Shown here: positions 25,205 through 36,785 of the stretch, piece after piece | Numbering within the stretch: the stretch's first letter is position 1 | How the letters are laid out: each line of letters starts with the position of its first letter | Assembly: GCA_021442155.1 (NCBI GenBank) | Contig: CM038216.1 | Location: 157,031,983 to 157,095,982 of the forward strand | Origin: Cymbidium sinense | Taxonomy: Eukaryota; Streptophyta; Magnoliopsida; Asparagales; Orchidaceae | DNA: 64,000 nt | Reading direction: 5' to 3' | Program-made: the position numbers and the translations under genes | The notes under the pieces: model-generated | What the model saw: the letters and a program-made list of their open reading frames with translations, nothing else | The model's database searches: none | What the model was told of the DNA's origin: nothing

Positions 25205-26495
25205 AACTGCCACTCCTTCTCCATTGTTGGGATGGAAAGTCAAGCACGGGGATTCGGCCTCACCTCAACTGGTGAGGTAGATGGAATGTAATCATATTAG
25301 CAAGGGGATGCTCTTTTTCTAAATATTGACTAGTGGTACTTGGTTGAAACTTCAGGTGAGGTGACATGAATAGGTGACAGTGGTTGACGAATGGAGTCTG
25401 GTAATGTTGGTGACACTAGCTACCTCTCCACCGACAATCTCCTCCAATAGCTAGAACTTATGAGTACTATCATGTCCGAGTGATCGACTCTATTAGCTCA
25501 CTGATCAGAATGGTCAATCAATGCTAAGGCTGCCTACTATCTGGAAAACCTTCTCTTATCTCTCTTGCCTACTTGGGTAGCAACCTTGGCCTCCGTAGCC
25601 CTATCTTTATAGATTTGATCCCTAACACTCCTGGGGATCACTTACCTCAAATCATGCAAAGTGGCAAACTAAGAACGTGCATAAGTTCTCACTACTTTCT
25701 TGAGCATGGACCTCAGACCATGGTAGGGTTTTCTCTCTCCCTATCCAGTGTCTCATACTCCACGGGTCATGGGGGTGATGCTGCTATCTTTCTAATATCT
25801 TCCTCTCCCTCTACACCTAAAAGAGGTGAAACCTATCACCACCAAGAAGGGGAGAGGTCTCACTGATGGATACCTCTTCAGCTATATGGGAGGGCCTCCT
25901 AAAATTCCTTGGCTATGTGCTCGTAGAACCTCTTGATCTTCATATTCTTATTATGGTGCTAAGTCTTGGTCAAAGGTGTAGGGTGAGAGCTATAACTGAC
26001 ATCAAAAGTAAGGGAGACAATCTTAGAAGTTAGAACTAACATCCCCTTATAGAATGGGGTTGTTGTAGAGGCAATACTAGTCCTAAAGCTATGGTAGGTA
26101 TAGATGTTACATATGGCAGGGGAACCTCTAAGGCCTTCCACTTCAGGGATGGGAACTCAATATTTGAATGAAGGTCAAACTACAGAAGTGGCTTCCTGTC
26201 GGCCACCTCCTCCCAACTTACTGTACTGAGGGCAGGTCTATCATATGTGACTTTGAAGTGCTCAAAGCCCCAGCCAAACTTGATGATGTGAGTTGAGGTG
26301 AGTATGGCCTAATCCATGGCCAAATCCACACCCAAGGTGAAAGAGAAAATGAGCTTTGCAGCAGACTTGATGATTGATTGCTTGAGAGAAGTGGGAACGA
26401 GGCTTTCTTCTTCATTGTTGGAAAAGAAGGGTGTATATTAGACTTCATTTTGATTGGTGCTCTTTTGATTTGATTATGAATTGGAACCCTCATCT
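25205..26495 (-). pseudogene. ORF1 of element B (frame upstream of gag), decayed, right part of the split
   Basis: Matches 41,935-43,240 of copy C and, on the plus strand, 51,650-52,460 of fragment F. Reading the minus strand, it starts with an IHPSFPTMKKKASFPLLSSN-type segment (26,493-26,218). It continues into a segment whose C copy reads FEHLKVTCDELAF, then blocks around GGDRFHLF-like and YETL-like sequence. I recognise no enzyme motif. An extra ORF between the leader and gag is characteristic of Ogre elements; its function is not established. Stops and frameshifts are frequent. Plus-strand frames here (25,573-25,866) are shadows. Confidence 0.6.
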
Positions 26496-26884
26496 AACAA
26501 ATTTGATTATGTTAAATGGGATTCATGTGTATGTTAGAGATTTAGGATTTTAAAAGGAATGTTAGGCCTTTCTTTTAACTTCAATGGAATCTTGAAAATG
26601 TTGGGTGAACCTTACTTTACCAAGCTAGTGGTAAGAGGTTCTTGATTTTATTTTTGAAGGATTTCTTTAATTAATTTTTTTTACCTATTGGAGACTTAAT
26701 AAGGGTTTTAAGACCTACTTAGAGTGAGGTCCTAAAACCTAAAGGATGTTGGCCACCCTTGCTTAACGGGTGAAGTAAGCGAGGTGTCCAATGGAAAGGA
26801 TGATAGTCTTGGACTTATATAAAATATAAGTCCACTATCGATGTTTGAACATAATGATTGGCTACTAAAGATGGAGAGAGAAAG
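26496..26884 (-). other. Leader of element B with a single stem-loop
   Basis: Between PBS and ORF1, non-coding. An inverted repeat lies at 26,607-26,641: GAACCTTACTTTACCA on the left and TGGTAAGAGGTTC on the right, with a short loop. The part nearer the PBS (26,690-26,760) matches the E leader at 59,870-59,970 (TTTTAGGACCTCACTC). B therefore has one stem-loop where E has an array. Confidence 0.6.
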
Positions 26885-26902
26885 TCACCCTAGTGGAGTC
26901 AT
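26885..26902 (-). promoter_or_regulatory. Primer-binding site of element B
   Basis: The minus strand reads ATGACTCCACTAGGGTGA just inside the LTR end. It aligns with TGGCGACTCTGTTGGGGA of element E. The TGGCGACTCCACTGGGG-type site is complementary to the 3' end of a tRNA-Arg used by Ogre-like elements. Several mismatches show decay. Confidence 0.7.
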
Positions 26903-26912
26903 GAGAAAAATT

Positions 26913-29900
26913 TGTGGTATTTTAATTTAGAGTTGTAGGGACACTACGTAGATCTTAGAGGGTACTTATTGAAGTGATCAGGTACGACATTAAAGTATGA
27001 TGTTCCATCTTAAATGATGGAAAACATCATCCTATAATGGACCTAATCACCTAATAAATACTCCTAAGGTAGATGGGTCTTTGTTTATACCAGAGATCTT
27101 TCCCCAACTTTATATGGAAAAGCAAATTAAGGTTTATTTTTTGATAAGTTCTTTAGTTCCCTATAGAAGCAAGCTTTCAAAGTTAATTATATTGTAGGAA
27201 ATAAGAATGTCCTGAGAACACTCTCGATTAAAGTATTTAATAAATATCTTCAAAGATTTAAAAGCTAGAGTATCAAAGAATTAGGTATTTATGGAAAGTA
27301 AAGTGAGAGAGTTCAAGTGGAAAGACTTATTTATGGTTTTCGAAGAAGGATAAGTATGGAGCACTCATAATACTAGCAAGCATAGTAAGTGCTATAATAT
27401 ATCTTATAGTGAGGCTTTACATATTTGAAAGAGAGAATTTACTTTTGTTAAGTTGGAATCCTTATTAGAATGCTAGGGCTTATAGTCCATCAACACAAGA
27501 TTATAAAAATATCTAAGAGGTGAGGACTTATACTTATAGCTTGAAGGAAACAAATAGCCTTAGAAGCTAAATCTAAGATTCCTTAGCATAAGCTAAAAGC
27601 ATGACCTAAGTCTAATTAGAAAGGTGGGACATATTTGTTTACCTCCACAAGAGAGGATAAACCCATCCCTACACTTCTGGACATACAACTGCCTAGAGTG
27701 GCCACCAGCTAATACCTCTTATGCTTTAAAATCATGTAGGCCGATATTATGCAAATGCAAGATAGCTAAGCAATTATTAAATTAGGAAAGAAGCTAGAGT
27801 CCTAAACTCACCCTCTAAATGACTAGATCATGTCTAGTATGAAAATAAAATATAAACTAATGTAAAATTTACAATCTTTATGAAATTTTTTGACACATTT
27901 ATTTTGGAGAGAGGCTTTGGAATAATTATGCCTACATGCTTGATGAAATAATATTAAGGGCTAAATCAGTGGGAGGAGGTGTTCTCCACTATAAAAGATG
28001 CTCTCAAAGTTCAAGCATTCCCCTATTATGCAAGAATGGAGACTCTCCCTATTAAAGAGTGATAGAAGATGTTATGCATGATATTATAACATTCAACATT
28101 CAACCAAGGGGGTCTAAATCTTATATTTATCTTGATTATAACATGGGATTTAAAGTAAGGCTATGAGTTGTATTAAAATTTAGTTATGAGTTATTAATTG
28201 GGGTTAAAAAATTAATTTTATCCTAAAGAGCCTACTATATCCAAGCCTCACATTCAATCATCAAGCTTTAAGAAACTTATGAAAAATATGACATTTCTAA
28301 TACACAAATTAAACACAATAATCAAACATTTATAAATTTCATAAAAGAATAAGAGACACACATGGCCGGGTACCACCATACACCCTAGAAAAGAAAAGAA
28401 GTTGGATAGCCAAGCTTTACATTACAACCTAGAATACAAATGAATATTATAATTACAAAGAAAATAAATGCTATAGGGTCTTCATTCTTTATCTTTATTT
28501 CTCTTCCTTCATTTGGATTAATTTGCTCCAAGCTTCACGAGGACATCCTAAGCCTTTACCTTATAGCCACCACTCATCCTAAAGCCCATAGCACTAATCC
28601 TAATCCTATTTGCAAAAATTATATATGCATGGAAAATAAAATTGAACTACACCTGCAAAATAGATGTTAGCTAAACAAACATACAAACCAATTATATTCC
28701 ATATATTTGGACTTAACACCCTACACATGGGTAACCAAGCCCTCATATCCTAATTGGATTGTACTTAGGGGCATAAGCAGCCTACAAGCAAGACCATTTA
28801 TATTTATTTATTATTTCAGTAGCCCCTTCAGCATAATCCTCTATAGAAAACATCATTAGGCTAATAGAGACCTAACAACTAGTCTACACATAAATAATCC
28901 TAACATCCAGTACATTACATCACCAAATAAAATATAACATCATAATATATAGTGTCTTAACTTAGAGCTATAAGTAGTGACTTAGTATTCTAATGTGTGT
29001 GCTAAGATTTGGTGTGGTATGCCTTAGCTATGCCTTAGGATTATGACTATCTAAGTTTAGAATTATTTAAGTTAAGCATTAGGGGATGTTCCACCACAAG
29101 TTCTTAAAGGATTTGTTAAATTTAACTTGTATTTTACTTGGTTTCATTTAATATCTATTTTATATTTAATTATTATAAAGAGAGAAAAGAGGTTTGACCC
29201 TCTTCATCCCTATCTTAAGTTATTTTCTAAAGATACATTGTTATGGCTTGAGTTTCTTTCAGTGAATGATTTATTAAACATTTTATTAATATTAGATTTG
29301 GGTCAATCTAAAAAATTTTATTCAAACATGAAAGGAATCTTAAAATTAATAAGATTGAATTACTATCACATGGAGAACATTACATCATTCCTTTTCATCA
29401 TCTATAACATGCATATCTTTTTATTTCTTACTTATACATGCCATTGTTAAACTAGGGAAGTAAGGTAATCTAAAACCTATTTGGGGCTACATAAAGCCTT
29501 GTATTCCCAAGATGTCTAGACTATATACTTGCTAACCTCAATACACATAAACATGCACATAAACATAAGAACTAAAATCTTGCAAAGATTGTATATTAAC
29601 AAATTATTTATTCATGTAAAGTAAAGTTTTATCCAAATTCTAGTACATGTACGCATATGAATGAAATTAAGCAAATAAATGTCATTATTAAACCAGAAAA
29701 GTGAGGTAAATTAAGACCTCCTTATGGCTACTTAAAATCTCACAATCTCAGGATGTCCAGACTATATACTTACTAGATTCAAACATATGTAAACATACAC
29801 ATGTATTGTGAAAATAAAATAATCTTTTAACATATTTAAACTATTAAGAGAATGTAAATTTCATAAGATATTCAAAGCCAACATTAATTTGGATTTTCAT

Positions 29901-32900
29901 CATTTATTTATAATTTTGAAAATAATTTGAGATTTATTATTTATAATAACCACACTATATAATAAGTTTAACCCAACACATGCAACTTACGTATACATAA
30001 CCATGTTCATTTGATTCTTTTATTTGAAAACATGAATACATGATACAAGTGGTGTGCAAATTTATAGTGATTAAAAATGAATAACTAAACATTACCACAT
30101 AATACATTCAACCACATTTATACCTAAGGAGAATCAAGTCAAATAAACATTCCTTAAGATTAACCAAAGTTGTTTTATAAAGTTTGATTTTGATGTTTGA
30201 ATTTTTAAAACTTTAAAGAGGAGAAAAGATACTTGATGTTGGCCCCATCCTACATTGGTGACGTAGTGTATTTAAGGAAAAGTGATTAAATGAATTTTAT
30301 GAATTGATTAAGTTCAAATCATTAAGTAATGAATTTAATTACCCTTTTCTAAGCCTTTTTAATTTGATTAACTACTTAATCATGAGACTCTAATGATATT
30401 CTTAGGAGAAATTAAAATTTACAATGCACCTAAAAGGTCCTAATGTAATTAGGCACATTCTTAAGAATTAATCAGATTAAGGAAGAATCTAAATTAAGTA
30501 CTCTTATGATTTTACCACACCCATTGATTAACCATAAATTCTTTAAAGACTTTATGTTATTAAAACACATAAAGGGGAAACACATGAATTGAATTTGAAT
30601 CTATTGAACTAAAGATTAATTTGATTTGATCTTTATCTTACCATTGATTTCCCTAATTAACACTTAATTACCACATGTCTTAATTAACCCTCCCAAAGAA
30701 ATGCATTTAGAAAAAAATTAGGAAAGTGGTCTTAATTATTTCCCCTCACCATTCCCATTATTTATAGTGATTAATCATCATTAATTATTTTAAATATTTA
30801 GCAATTTTAATAATATAAACTTGATTAACGAGGGTAATTAGAATTAAAATTTCAAATTCCTTAAATTACATGGATAATAAATTCCAAAAAAATTAAGGGA
30901 GGCAGAGGACTTCCCATGGAATTAAACCACCAAATTTGGATCAATTGGTCAAGTAATTAGACCTTAATTATGATAATTAGCCTAAACATCAAAGCCTAAT
31001 TAAGAATTATTTATTGATCAAACATTAGAGATCTTATTTTTATTAAATTCTCCTCTATTTAACCTTTCCAAAATGGGCTTACTTATATTTTTTGAATTAT
31101 TTTGCAATTAGTTATGAATTTTCACAATTCTAACCATTTAATCCTATTTTTAATGCTTAATTAACCCCCTAAACTATCGATGCCATGTGGAAGCTAATGC
31201 GGTAATGCTTTCCATGCCATGGGATAGGTTATTTAAAATGTCTGACGCAACAGCTGACTCAGCGGCGGCAGACGCAGTGTCATCCCTACCATTCGATCTC
31301 AAATCACAGCTACTAAGATTAATCACATGGTTTTGAAAGGATTAAATAAAGAAATCTATTGGATTAAATCATGACTATTTATTCTAATTATGTGGAACAT
31401 ACAGTGGGTGATTCGTCATCCCCTGAGCGCTGGAAGATGGACACCTTCCACCTTCCATCGCTCGATATGGGCTCACTAGAGCTTGTAGGATGGCAAGATT
31501 GACTTTAAAATGTGTGGGGAGTAAATCTAAGAAGAATTAATGGTGGAAATCATGTAAAATCACATTTTGTTTCAAAAAAGAATAACACCTAATCAGAAAA
31601 TCTATGGTTGCTGAATTTTTACCTTGTTAGAGCTAAAGGCTGATGGTCTGTGAATAGAGGTAGCTTCATCATGAAGAGATAAACCCCTGTTTAGAAGATA
31701 TTGAGCTGCCTCCTTGCTGATTCCTCTGTGGACAAAGTGCCACCACAAAGCTCGCCCGAGTTGGTCTTGGAGTGCCTTCCGGTGATCAAATCGATTGGGG
31801 ATCAATTTTTTTTGACTCATCGGTGTGAGGGGAAGGTATGGGAAGAGCTAAATTGGATTTGGTGAGGCTTTAGTGATGTTTGAAAGATGGTGCTCTCTAT
31901 TTTTCTCGGTGGTTGGTATTCTAAGCGATGGAGTCCATTAGGGATTGGGGGAAGGCTCTTGGACTATTCAAAATGCTCTGAGGATGCCATATGTGAAGTT
32001 TGAATGGATGGGGATGAGTATACTCTTCTCTCCAAGTGAACCAAGGCTAACATTGGCTTAGCCTTTGGAAACCGTCAAGCCAGGGTGGGTGGCTGTAGGT
32101 GGCAGTGGACTGGTGAGGTGGAGGTGCTTGAAAGGTTGAGGTAGTAGTATGGACTAGCATAGGGTGTACCTCCTCCTCCAAATGAACCAATGGAGATCCA
32201 AGATGAACTCACCCTCTCATGGTTAAAAGCTAAACCCAACAATCTTGGGTTAGGTTGGGTCAGTGGTCCACATGTCCAAGATGGGCCAAAGGTGGCTGCC
32301 AAGGCATGGGGAGTGGAAGAACCCATCCAAATGAGGATTTTATCCCATTAGGGTGGCTTGGTTCAAGGGTTTTAACCCAAATTGGGTACACCATGGGTTG
32401 GACCCATTTGGGCAGATCCATGGTGACCCAAGAATCAATCTTCCCAAGTTTGGTTGGGTTTGGGCTTAGTTTGGATGGGTTTGGCTCAATTTGACCCATA
32501 TGGGTCATATTAGGTTCAATTAGGTTAGGTTGACTAATAGCTCAAATTGTGTCAAACCAAGGGTTTGGATATGTTAAATTGATAATTTGAAATGTATTGG
32601 TTCAATTGATTTGGTTTAATTTGAAGTGGATTTGATTTTGGCTCATATTGTCCAATTTCAGCCAAATAGGCTAAGTTGACCAATTTTGTCAAATTGACTA
32701 AATTTGCTGGGGTGGAGGGCTATTATAGGTTTAATTGATCAATTGAGAATGATTGTAGGAGTTGGTTTGAATCAATTTGGATTTGAGAAGGATTTGGTTC
32801 AATTGGACCCTTTAGGTCAATTTGAGCTAAAATGGGTTAATTGGGTTAGCTTGACCAAATTTGGTTCAATTGAAGGTTGGATCATGTTCAATAATCAATT

Positions 32901-33790
32901 TATGATTGATTAGAGGCATTGGAATCAATTGAGTTAGAATGTGATTTGGTTCAATTTGACCCTTTAGGTCAAATAGGGTCAACCTAAGTTAATTGGTCAA
33001 ATTAGTTTGGTTTCATTCAATTGATTGCAATTGAATTATCCAAGATGATAAACAATCATTGTGGAATGGGTTGGATGGGTTGATTTAATCCAATTTTGAT
33101 TGGATTGAAGTTTGAGTGAATTTGGTCATTTAGGCCACTTTGGGTCATGTGGACCAATTTGGTTAATTGAGTTGAATTGGTGGAATTGGGTGTTAATAAG
33201 AGTTCAATGGTGGATTTATGGTTGATTGGTGGCCTTGATTACAGTTGATTTGAGTTTGATTAGATTTTGGCTCATTTGGACCATTTAGGTCAAATGGGCT
33301 AACTTGGGCTGATTGGATTCATTTGGTTCAATTGGTTTGATTGTAAGTATTGGAATGGTTTGAAATTATCTATTGAATGATTGGAGTGATTGAGGAAATC
33401 AAGTTAGGTTTAATTTATTTGAATGGTTTTTTGGATGAATCCATAAGATCATTGTGGGATTAACTTAGGTTAGGGGCTAGGTTAATTTGGCTTGGAACTT
33501 GGATATAAAATAAAAATTCAATTTGAGGTTGGTTGAGTTTAGTTTATGGGAGTCTTAGATTTGGATGAGTAGACAAGCATGGCTTTTAGTTTAGGCTATA
33601 GGATTGGTAAGACCTATTTGTTCTAAGGTGTATCCTAAGTTTAGGATATGCCTTCCTATGTCTCTAGGCTTGGGTTTAGTGTTCTTTTAGCTGCAAGAAG
33701 TGTCTTATAACTAGAGAAATCTAAGTGCCTAGAAAGTTGCTAAGCCTAAGATGAGGTAGGTCAATCCTCACTCTCAAAGTGAGGTCAACA
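26913..33790 (-). repeat. LTR shared by elements B and C, about 6.9 kb
   Basis: On the minus strand it starts TGTTGACCTCACTTTGAGAG at 33,790 and ends ...ACCACA at 26,913, beside the PBS of B. The GGTCAA-rich U3 lies at 32,450-33,330. The collinear block 31,600-32,330 (frames there are not genes) is followed by AATTAATTA-rich sequence at 30,400-31,200. Two copies of GTCTAGACTATATACTT-like sequence lie near 29,510 and 29,752. It is the 3' end point of internal region C and the start of internal region B. It holds about 2 kb (roughly 29,050-31,010) that is missing from the LTR of C. Confidence 0.85.
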
Positions 33791-34796
33791 AAAGGACTCC
33801 CAATATGTGTGGTGTAACTAGCAAAACACACTGTACATATTGGCATTGACCGAGATGATCAATAGCATCTGGGAAGACCACAAGCACTAATGATGGTTAT
33901 CCATACCTCAATGAAGAGATAGATGGAACTATGGGAGAGTTAAGTATATTTGGACTAACTTATTAAGAATTGATTTCATGCGAAGCACACATAGAGAAAT
34001 TCGTTAGCAATTTGCAGATGAACTTGGTTAGATTATAGATTGATTAATGCCAAGGGGCATAAAGGGGGATCCACTGGGGATTGAGGTGTGATCAAATTTG
34101 TTTGATTTATCTGAATTATGTTGATTAATTATAATTTGAACTTAGTAATTTGTGTTGATTTGATTATGTTGATGGATTTTGTTTAAGTTTGGTAATTCAT
34201 TTTGATCTTGATTTAATTTATTAAAATAGTGTGGACCATGTCTGTTTGCGATGGACCACACTAAGGAGGGGCTATGTGAGCCTATGCTTGCCAAAGATTT
34301 ACCAGTCCAAAAGGGTAGTCTACCAGTCGAATAGTATAAACTATTCAACCTAAGGGTTGCCCATCAATTTGCAATGGCTACACTAAGAAGGAAGCTCGAG
34401 GACTCACATCTTCCAAAACATACTCATCCATTAGGGTGACCTGTTGATGACACAACAAGTCAAATCTGACCTAGGGTGACTACTAAGTGAGTGCCTCTAA
34501 GGGCTTATCTCAACTTAGATAGTCGAGGAGGTTATTACAGGGAGTTTTGCTGACACTGCCTGAAAGATAGGATGCCTACTTGGTAAGAGGTTCCTCTGGG
34601 GGTCTTATCCTAATCCATAAGAGATTTCATTTTTTTTGTTTATTTATTTGTTTATCATGGCCCTTATTGGTTTGTGATAAGTCACATTAAGAAGGAGCCA
34701 TTGGGGCTTTGGCTTATCTCTAATTTATTAGCCTAAAGGATAGTTTGTACATCCAAAATGCGGAGTTTTCTACCAAAGGGGTGGCTACTAGTAAAG
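33791..34796 (-). repeat. 3' untranslated region of element C
   Basis: Right of the LTR, the minus strand reads CACACCACACATATTGGGAG, matching D just before its 3' LTR. A motif with GACTCACATCTTCC is at 34,400. GATAGGATGCCTACTTGG near 34,576 matches the repeat at the start of the D 3' region. The stretch 34,620-34,796 replaces the integrase C-terminal domain seen in B. No coding sequence visible. Confidence 0.65.
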
Positions 34797-35690
34797 TAAG
34801 CCCATAAGGCTTCAATTAACTACTCATGCCACTATCATTTGTGTCGTAGAATATTTTCTTGAGTATTTTTTAGCAAACCATTCCCTCGTGGGTAGTACAT
34901 CATAGAGTTCTCCAATCTATGTTGTGTCTCTAGGTAAAATTGCTAATTTTCTGCTCTTGAAAGCGGTACCATTATGAGATATGATTCGACAGGGTACTCT
35001 AAATGTATACATGATATGGTTCCTAAAGAATTATAGCAAATGCTGAGCTTTGACTTCCATGAGTGGAATCACCTCCGCCCACTTAGAGAAGTAGTATGTA
35101 GCTACTAGAATGAACTGGTGAACCTTGGACGGAGGAGGATCAATCGAACCCACTATGTCAGTGTCCCAACACTCGAATGGCCATAAAGCTAAAGTTTGGT
35201 GTAGAATGTTAGCTGGTTGGTGTAGGACCACTCCATGCACTTGGCATTGGTGATAGTGCTTTACTACATCCATGCAATCCATGATCATCATTAGCCTGTT
35301 GTATCCCAGTCTCTTGATTTTGGCTTTCATCTTGGGATCAGATTGGTGAGCTTCACATAATATTGAGTTGACCTCGATCATGATCTTATGGGCTTCATGT
35401 TTGCCTAAATAGTGTAACCATATATGATCAAAGGACTGTCAGTATAAGACACCATCCACGAGGGTGTATGAGAGCACCCTTTGCTTTACTTGATGTGCTT
35501 GAGATTTCTCTTGAGGTAGTTTGCCTCTATTTAGGTAAGTAATGTAGGATTGCCTCCACTCTAGTTCTTTGTCTTTTTTGGCAACAACAATCTCCCCTTC
35601 AAGAGAGTATTTATTGATGAGTTCAACATCAATAAGAGGTATGACTTGTCTATTGTGGACCTCTATTGATATGGAATCATCTTCCATACA
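34797..35690 (-). pseudogene. Integrase of element C, decayed and lacking its C-terminal domain
   Basis: The frame at 35,381-35,031 gives the zinc-binding part (CEAHQSDPKMKAKIKRLGY, then HQCQVHG). The core start follows: WPFECWDTDIVG, keeping the first catalytic D, then FILVATYYFSKWAEVIPL. The next block in another frame (about 35,030-34,950) reads FRNHIMYTFRVP and IISHNGTAF. The H stands where the second catalytic Asp is expected, so the active site is lost. Upstream 35,687-35,439 is the linker from aRNH (KKDKELEWRQSYITYLNRGK). The C-terminal GGKFKPTW-type domain found in B is absent, replaced after 34,797. Confidence 0.85.
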
Positions 35691-36101
35691 TGCTAACTCT
35701 TTATCTAGCTTGGCTAAGGCATTGACTATGGAATTTTCTCCTTAAAGATTCTTATAGATTATGACCTTTAGGATTTGGGCTAGCAACTCCATAGTGTACT
35801 TATAATAGTGATGGAGTTTAGGCTTTAAGACATTTTATGACCCAACGATCTAGTTGATAACTAAGTGCAAATCCCTAAAGATGTTGATGTTATGAATGCC
35901 TAGTGAGATAACTAACTCCTGACCTATGATTAGAGCCTCATATTCAACTTCATTATTGTTGTAAGGCTCAAATAGATGATATGAAAATCTCATCATATTA
36001 CAGTCTAGCATAAGAAAGATTATCCCTACCCTTACCTTTCCTGAAAAAATGGAATGTGGTTCTTTTCCTTTTTGAGAGGAAGCCACACCATCAAAGTACA
36101 T
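35691..36101 (-). pseudogene. Second (archaeal-type) RNase H of element C
   Basis: The clearest aRNH copy: MYFDGVASSQKGKEP, VRVGIIFL, then YHLFEPYNNNEVEYEALIIG and LGIHNINIFRD, open from 36,101 to 35,850 and continuing broken to about 35,700. The D of YFDG and the E of NEVEYEAL are the expected acidic residues. In the third motif GDS has become RDL, so it is probably inactive even before the stops. It lies between RNase H and integrase, the hallmark position in Tat elements. Confidence 0.87.
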
Positions 36102-36785
36102 CTCCTGGTGAACATTTGTATCCCCTAAGTTTATGATTTGTTAATAGGGAGATTATCAGTAAGTGGAGAATCTATAGGAAGTGGATGCATTGCTAGGAAA
36201 TCTATGAGTGCTTGTCCTTTCACTGCACAGAGGGGTACGAATATGATGTCAAATTGTGATAAAATCATGGACCATCATGCCAACCATCCGGAGAGTGTTG
36301 GCTGTGTCTTGAGATATTGAAGTGGATTGATTCTAGAAATTAAGTTTACTTTATGAGAGAGCATATAATGTCATAGCTTCTGGGCTATGAGGATCAAAGC
36401 TAGGCAATGCTTCTTAATGGGTGAATAGTTTACCTCAGTAGGTATCAGATGATGGTTGAGATAGCAGAGTGCATTCCTTTTCCTCTTGTTGTTGGCTTTG
36501 GCTAACAAAGCACCAAGGGAGTCATCTAATGCAAAAGTGTAGAGTAATAATAGTTTGCTTGAGATAGAGGCGGCTAAGACCGGCAACATCATGAGATATT
36601 CCTTGATGCTCTCAAATGAACATTGGCATTTTCCATCAAACTTGAACTTGGTGTCCTTCTTGACTAATGCTGAGAATTGTTTGCATCTGTTTGATAAGTT
36701 GGATATAAAGCATCTTAGGTACTCCAACCACCATTGAAATGATCTGAGTTGGGTTAGGCTTTTAAAGTGTGGCATTTCCAATATC
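36102..36785 (-). pseudogene. RNase H and connection domain of element C, decayed
   Basis: Open from 36,781 to 36,371: MPHFKSLTQLRSFQWWLEYL, FISNLSNRCKQFSALVKKD, FESIKEYLMMLPVLAA, LYTFALDDSLGALLAKANN, CYLNHHLIPTEVNYSPIKKH and CLALILIAQKL. This covers the connection and most of RNase H, with D of FALDDS at the first catalytic position. The linker to aRNH (36,330-36,110) matches a single unit of the stretch duplicated in B. The plus-strand frames at 36,138 and 36,555 are shadows. Confidence 0.88.

Larger units (their letters stand above)
1..33790 (-). mobile_element. Element B: minus-strand Tat/Ogre-like copy, interrupted by D, runs off the left edge
   Basis: Composite extent. 5' LTR 33,790-26,913, PBS 26,902-26,885, leader, ORF1 26,495-25,205, then D, then ORF1/gag junction 9,254, gag, protease, RT, RNase H, aRNH, integrase, 3' untranslated region, segment X, and 3' LTR from 501. 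Its 5' LTR also serves as the 3' LTR of element C. All domains are broken. The far LTR end is outside the window, so target-site duplication and age cannot be judged. Confidence 0.8.

Noticed and set aside
25573..25866. 97-residue plus-strand frame in ORF1 of B
   Set aside because: It is antisense to the conserved minus-strand blocks shared with C and F, so it is a shadow.
28440..29450. Plus-strand frames of 76 and 107 residues in the shared LTR
   Set aside because: AT-rich, hydrophobic translations without motifs, antisense to the element. The equivalent frame at 45,038-45,316 is not conserved in sequence.
32075..32508. Overlapping frames on both strands inside the shared LTR (also 46,701-46,983)
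   Set aside because: Both strands are open over the same bases and the protein is low-complexity. These reflect the composition of the LTR, not genes.
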